Positions 6,358 through 10,024 of a DNA stretch of 10,024 nucleotides are shown here, one piece after another. Both the position numbers and the translations under genes were made by a program. The notes under the pieces were generated by a model that was not told the DNA's origin, ran no database searches, and saw nothing but the letters and a program-made list of their open reading frames with translations. The stretch is from an uncultured Lachnospiraceae bacterium (GTDB taxonomy: Bacteria; Bacillota; Clostridia; Lachnospirales; Lachnospiraceae): the NCBI GenBank assembly GCA_949051815.1, contig CARQVR010000087.1, positions 1-10,024 on the forward strand, read 5' to 3'. How positions within the stretch are numbered: the first letter of the stretch is position 1; every line of letters begins with the position of its first letter.

Positions 6358-7716
6358 GTGGAAAGAGAAAAATTCGGCTCCAGAATGGGCTTTATCCTGT
6401 TATCGGCAGGATGTGCAATCGGAATCGGCAACGTGTGGCGGTTTCCGTACATCGCAGGCATGTACGGCGGCGGCATGTTTGTGCTGTTTTACCTGTTCTT
6501 TCTGATCGCTATGGGCATACCCGTAATGACGATGGAGTTTGCCGTAGGGCGCGCCAGCAGAAAGAGCGTCATCAAAAGCTTCACGGAACTGGAAAAGCCC
6601 GGTCATAAATGGCATCTGCACGGCTACCTTGGCATGGCGGGCAATTACATCCTGATGATGTTCTATACTACCGTGGCAGGCTGGATGCTGTATTATTTTT
6701 ATCAGATGCTGACGGGGAAATTTACCGGAAAAGACACCGCTCAGGTGGCGGACATGTTTCAGGGGATGCTGGAAAGCCCCCAAGTGCTGACTACAGTCAT
6801 GGTCATCATCGTGGCCTCCGGCATTCTGGTCTGTTCTCTCGGCCTGCAAAAGGGCGTTGAAAAAATCACCAAAATTATGATGACGCTGCTCCTTCTCATT
6901 ATGGTGGTGCTGGCTGTTCGCGGCATGACGCTGCCGGGCGGCACGGAGGGGCTGCATTTTTATCTCCTGCCCGACGTGCAGAGAATGCTGGATGTGGGCA
7001 TTTTTGAGACAGTCACCGCAGCCATGAATCAGGCGTTCTTTACGCTGAGTCTCGGCATCGGTTCCATGGCCATATTCGGAAGCTATATTGACAAGAGCCG
7101 GTCGCTGCTTGGCGAATCGGTAAATATCGCCATACTTGATACCTTTGTGGCGCTTGTTTCGGGACTCATCATTTTTCCGACCTGCTTCGCCTTCGATATC
7201 AGTCCGGATATGGGACCCAGCCTGATCTTTATCACGCTGCCGAATATTTTTAACAATATGGCTGGCGGACGGGTATGGGGAACGCTGTTCTTCGTATTTA
7301 TGACGTTCGCTGCATTCTCCACAATTCTGGCAGTATTTGAGAACATCATATCCTGCGGAATGGATCTGTTTCACTGGAGCAGGAAAAAATCCTGTCTGAT
7401 CAATCTCGTCGCGCTTACCTTCCTCTCCCTGCCCTGCGTGCTCGGCTTTAATATCTGGTCGGCATTCCAGCCGCTTGGCGGGGGAAGTACCGTTCTTGAT
7501 CTGGAAGATTTTATCGTCAGCAACATCCTGCTGCCGGTTGGCTCACTCATCTATCTGCTCTTCTGCGTGACCAGATATGGATGGGGATTTGAAAACTATC
7601 TGAAAGAGGCCAACACCGGTGAGGGCATGAAAATGCCAAAGGCAATCCGCATCTATGTGACCTTTGTCCTGCCGGTTCTTCTGCTCTTCCTGATCGTGAA
7701 GGGGTGGATCGGCTGA
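6358..7716 (+). CDS. Sodium-dependent transporter, neurotransmitter:sodium symporter (SNF) family
   Basis: 452-residue inner-membrane protein that should import an amino acid or amine with sodium. The family signature lies in TM1: AIGIGNVWRFPY (20-31) with the gating arginine Arg28. The unwound part of TM6 is FFTLSLGIG (227-235), almost as in LeuT, and TM8 keeps A-x-x-S-T (318-322) for the second sodium site. I count about 11 membrane helices (10-30, 37-63, 88-118, 144-162, 168-187, 216-243, 255-278, 306-333, 348-363, 385-403, 432-450), matching the 11-helix bacterial branch exemplified by Tyt1. The start is GTG 6358, with GAGGAGGA seven bases upstream. It sits 60 bases after metF with no terminator, so probably shares its transcript. 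Substrate is unproven; methionine is a reasonable guess from the neighbour. Confidence 0.93.
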   Translation: MEREKFGSRMGFILLSAGCAIGIGNVWRFPYIAGMYGGGMFVLFYLFFLIAMGIPVMTMEFAVGRASRKSVIKSFTELEKPGHKWHLHGYLGMAGNYILMMFYTTVAGWMLYYFYQMLTGKFTGKDTAQVADMFQGMLESPQVLTTVMVIIVASGILVCSLGLQKGVEKITKIMMTLLLLIMVVLAVRGMTLPGGTEGLHFYLLPDVQRMLDVGIFETVTAAMNQAFFTLSLGIGSMAIFGSYIDKSRSLLGESVNIAILDTFVALVSGLIIFPTCFAFDISPDMGPSLIFITLPNIFNNMAGGRVWGTLFFVFMTFAAFSTILAVFENIISCGMDLFHWSRKKSCLINLVALTFLSLPCVLGFNIWSAFQPLGGGSTVLDLEDFIVSNILLPVGSLIYLLFCVTRYGWGFENYLKEANTGEGMKMPKAIRIYVTFVLPVLLLFLIVKGWIG

Positions 7717-7760
7717 TGCCGCCTGTAAGAGACGGCAGCCTGCCATCCTGAAATATAATA

Positions 7761-7800
7761 AAACGCCTCATAAGATGATGATGCATCCTGTGAGGCGTTT
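7761..7800. terminator. Bidirectional terminator between the transporter gene and gpsA
   Basis: A perfect 10-bp stem AAACGCCTCA/TGAGGCGTTT encloses a 20-base loop. On the plus strand it is followed by TTTCCTCTTTT; on the minus strand by TTTTATTATATTT. It stands 44 bases after the transporter stop and 51 bases after the gpsA stop, serving both convergent units. Confidence 0.88.
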
Positions 7801-7851
7801 CCTCTTTTCCTAATCCTTAACAGCCAGATTGCCTGCGGTGATCTCCGGCAT

Positions 7852-8868
7852 TCATTTCTCCTCCCACGGAATCAGCGGGTTCTCAATCTTTTTATCCCGC
7901 AGCATCAGGTTCTTCACCGCCTCGTCCACGGGCATCCCTTCAAACAATACCGCGTTCACCTGCTCGATAATGGGAAGCTGCACCTGATACTTTTTCGCAA
8001 GTCCCATCGCCGCCTTGGCCGAGTGCACGCCCTCCACCACCATCTTCACCTCGTCCATGGCCTGCTCCATAGTGTAGCCTTTTCCGATCAGGATACCGGC
8101 GCGGCGGTTTCTAGAATGCATGGAGGCGCATGTCACAATCAGGTCTCCAATGCCGGTAAGACCGCTGAATGTCTCGATCCTGCCGCCCATGGCAAGCCCG
8201 AGTCTTGCGATCTCCGCGATGCCTCTGGTGATTAACGCCGCTTTCGTATTGTCCCCGCAGCCAAGACCGTCGGCGATTCCGGCCGCCAGCGCCACCACAT
8301 TCTTAAGCGCCGCTCCCAGCTCGATCCCAAGCACATCGGGACTGATATAGACGCGGAACACCTCGTTCATAAATACATTCTGTAGATACTCTGCCGTGGC
8401 TTTCTTCTGTGCCCCCACCACAATCGTCGTGGGAATGCCTCTGCCCACTTCCTCCGCATGGGACGGCCCCGAAAGCACCGCCACTTCCGCCTGCGGGATC
8501 TCCTCCTCTATGATCTGCGACAGGGTTAAAAGGGTCTTCTCCTCTATCCCCTTCGCCACATTGACGATGATCTGGCCTTCACGCACATAGGGCTGCATGG
8601 AATGGGACGTGCTTCTTGTATAGGGCGAGGGAACCGCCAGCACAAGCACATCCTGATCCCGGACGGCCGACTCCAGATCCGTGGTGAATACCATATCCTC
8701 CGGCAGACTGACGCCCGGCAGCTTATCCTTGTGTTCCCGCTCCTTCGTAAGCATATCGATCTCCGATTCCATGATCGACCAGACCGTGACTTTATGTCCG
8801 TTCTTGTGGAGAAGAACCGCCAACGCCGTTCCCCAGCTTCCTGCGCCTATAATACCAATCGCTGCCAT
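7852..8868 (-). CDS. gpsA: Glycerol-3-phosphate dehydrogenase [NAD(P)+]
   Basis: 338-residue cytoplasmic enzyme that reduces dihydroxyacetone phosphate to sn-glycerol 3-phosphate, the backbone for phospholipids. The N-terminal Rossmann fold opens with GAGSWG (8-13), followed by LAVPS (77-81) and NVAKGIE (103-109). LSGPSHAEEV (132-141), the catalytic-lysine segment GAALKNVVALAAG with Lys189 (185-197) and SGLTGIGDLIVTC (235-247) with SRNRR (252-256) are family hallmarks of the helical C-terminal domain. Length is normal. ATG 8868 follows AAGGAGG at a good distance. It is the last gene of the der-plsY-gpsA unit, 117 bases after plsY, and supplies the substrate used by PlsY. The unit ends at the terminator 7761-7800. 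Confidence 0.97.
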   Translation of the reverse strand: MAAIGIIGAGSWGTALAVLLHKNGHKVTVWSIMESEIDMLTKEREHKDKLPGVSLPEDMVFTTDLESAVRDQDVLVLAVPSPYTRSTSHSMQPYVREGQIIVNVAKGIEEKTLLTLSQIIEEEIPQAEVAVLSGPSHAEEVGRGIPTTIVVGAQKKATAEYLQNVFMNEVFRVYISPDVLGIELGAALKNVVALAAGIADGLGCGDNTKAALITRGIAEIARLGLAMGGRIETFSGLTGIGDLIVTCASMHSRNRRAGILIGKGYTMEQAMDEVKMVVEGVHSAKAAMGLAKKYQVQLPIIEQVNAVLFEGMPVDEAVKNLMLRDKKIENPLIPWEEK

Positions 8869-8886
8869 ATAATCCTCCTTGCCCTT

Positions 8887-8926
8887 CCGTTTCCCAACCG
8901 TTTCTTACAATCGTTCCAGCCGTTTC
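8887..8926. repeat. Three phased CCGTTTC heptamers in the plsY-gpsA spacer
   Basis: CCGTTTC occurs at 8887-8893, 8898-8904 and 8920-8926, 11 and 22 bases apart, so all copies face about the same side of the helix. A degenerate copy TCGTTCC lies at 8911-8917. The copies are direct, not inverted, and form no hairpin. They may be a multisite binding element or chance in a C/T-rich spacer. Confidence 0.35.
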
Positions 8927-8985
8927 TTTGTCTTCCCTTTTCGACCCTCATCCAAACAGGTGGCCTTATTTCGCACCGCCCGTTC

Positions 8986-9669
8986 TCAGCCCTGTGCGGA
9001 TTTGTTCTCCGTGTTCTCCTCCGCCCCTGTGCTTTTATGCGTCAGATAGGTTTTACGCTCCGTGCCACTGACAAGCCGTTTGATATTCTCCCTGTGCTTC
9101 CAGTAAGCCATGACTGTCAAAAATCCCGCTATAAGATACATTTCAGTTAAAAATGCCTGTGACATGCCAAATATCCCCATCTGCCCCAGAACCACCAGTT
9201 CAATCAGAAATCCGGCATACACCAGAAGCGATCCGAGCGACACATAGTGGGTGATAAAGAATGCGCCAAAAAATAAGATAATTCCCATCGGAATAAGGTA
9301 CGGGTGAAAAGAGAGAATCAGACCTGCGGTAGCCGCAATACCCTTTCCCCCTTTAAATTTCAGGTAAAAAGGAAAATTATGTCCGATAATGGCACCTGCC
9401 GCCGTATACATTTTCAACAGGTAAACCATGTCTGGGTGGCTGTCTCCAAAAACAACGCCCGTAATCACAACTGCCAGAATGCACTTCATAATGTCTCCCA
9501 GAAGTACAAGAAGACCGGCCTTCGTCCCGAATACGCGGAGCGTGTTCGTCGTACCCGCATTGCCGCTCCCGTAATTCCTGATGTCAATGCCATGCAGTCT
9601 CCCGTAAATATAAGCCGTCTGAAAAAGTCCAAACGCATAGCCGATCAGTAAGCAAAAGATCCGTTCCAC
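8986..9669 (-). CDS. plsY: Glycerol-3-phosphate acyltransferase PlsY
   Basis: 227-residue polytopic membrane enzyme that transfers the acyl group from acyl-phosphate to glycerol 3-phosphate, giving lysophosphatidate, the first committed step of phospholipid synthesis in most firmicutes. All three PlsY motifs are present: YGSGNAGTTNTLRVFG (33-48), GHNFPFYLKFKGGKG (96-110) and HRENIKRLVSGTE (192-204). Several hydrophobic helices lie between them. The C-terminus (about 205-227) is a hydrophilic tail beyond the usual end. The start is GTG 9669, two bases after the der stop codon; AAAGGA (9687-9682) lies in der's last codons, 12 bases away, a rather long spacing that suggests translational coupling. 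GpsA is encoded next and makes its substrate. Confidence 0.95.
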   Translation of the reverse strand: MERIFCLLIGYAFGLFQTAYIYGRLHGIDIRNYGSGNAGTTNTLRVFGTKAGLLVLLGDIMKCILAVVITGVVFGDSHPDMVYLLKMYTAAGAIIGHNFPFYLKFKGGKGIAATAGLILSFHPYLIPMGIILFFGAFFITHYVSLGSLLVYAGFLIELVVLGQMGIFGMSQAFLTEMYLIAGFLTVMAYWKHRENIKRLVSGTERKTYLTHKSTGAEENTENKSAQG

Positions 9670-9671
9670 TG

Positions 9672-10024
9672 TTATCTGTTATCCTTTCTCTCCCTGATAA
9701 AAAATTTCAGGGGCGTTCCCACAAAACCGAAGGTGTCCCGTATCTGGTTTTCCAGATACCGCAAATAGGAAAAGTGCATCAGCTCCTTGTCGTTTACAAA
9801 AATAACAAAGGTAGGCGGCTTCACCGCAACCTGCGTCGTGTAATAAATGCGCAGGCGCTTTCCCTTATCCGCCGGAGGCTGCTGCAACGCCACCGCCTCT
9901 GTCACAATCTCGTTTAACACACCTGTCGCCACGCGCATGGAGTGGTTTTCATTCACCGCATCTATCACATCATAAAGCTTCATCAGCCGCTGTCCGCTCA
10001 CCGCCGAGATAAACATGATCTCCG
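9672..10024 (-). CDS. der: Ribosome assembly GTPase Der (EngA), C-terminal part only
   Basis: The last 117 codons of the essential double-GTPase Der, which acts in maturation of the 50S ribosomal subunit; the N-terminus lies beyond the right edge. FISAVSGQRL is the G5 base-recognition loop of the second GTPase domain, close to the window edge. It is followed by the KH-like C-terminal domain, with RLRIYYTTQVAVKPPTFVIF and the conserved YLENQIRDTFGFVGTPLKFF stretch. The end IRERKDNR is normal for the family. It reads into plsY, with the stop codon two bases before the PlsY GTG. This Der-PlsY-GpsA linkage is common in firmicutes. Confidence 0.93.
   Translation of the reverse strand, partial: EIMFISAVSGQRLMKLYDVIDAVNENHSMRVATGVLNEIVTEAVALQQPPADKGKRLRIYYTTQVAVKPPTFVIFVNDKELMHFSYLRYLENQIRDTFGFVGTPLKFFIRERKDNR

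Noticed and set aside
6400..7374. A 324-residue minus-strand reading frame opposite the transporter gene.
   Set aside because: It is His/Gln-rich, matches no family and mirrors membrane-helix codons of the real gene.

Overview
The window looks like a chromosomal stretch of a Clostridia-class Firmicute, most likely a Lachnospiraceae-type gut anaerobe. This rests on strong AGGAGG-type ribosome binding sites, frequent GTG starts, sigma-A-like promoters, the conserved der-plsY-gpsA order, and protein sequences that read as firmicute. The species is not identifiable by eye. There is no sign of phage, insertion sequences, CRISPR or RNA genes, so most of the content is core or common accessory metabolism.

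Left part (1-2810, minus strand): a probable three-gene operon transcribed right to left. The order is a hotdog-fold thioesterase, a class I adenylate-forming acyl-CoA synthetase, and a sodium:solute symporter that runs off the window edge. Together they read as uptake of a carboxylate, its activation to a CoA thioester, and thioester hydrolysis. A clear promoter with an 8-bp perfect inverted repeat lying over its spacer and -10 box precedes the operon, suggesting repression by a dimeric regulator not encoded here. A hairpin terminator directly upstream isolates the unit.

Middle part (2822-5190, minus strand): a 60-residue orphan protein with its own near-consensus promoter and a terminator, preceded by a two-gene unit encoding a MoxR-type AAA+ ATPase and a CoxE-like von Willebrand A protein. 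Such ATPase/VWA pairs usually act as chaperones or cofactor-insertion machines; no client is visible.

Right-centre (5338-7716, plus strand): metF (methylenetetrahydrofolate reductase) followed by an 11-TM sodium-dependent transporter of the neurotransmitter:sodium symporter family, probably one transcript. The pairing suggests methionine or another amino acid as substrate. A bidirectional terminator at 7761-7800 ends this unit and the convergent one.

Right part (7852-10024, minus strand): der (partial), plsY and gpsA, the classic firmicute cluster joining ribosome assembly GTPase Der with glycerol-3-phosphate synthesis and its first acylation for phospholipids. Der and PlsY are separated by only two bases.

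No gene-free stretch exceeds 300 bases; the longest is the 267-base divergent spacer at 5191-5457. No striking new system is evident. The most interesting items are the operator-promoter, the orphan small gene, the ATPase/VWA pair and the metF-linked transporter.
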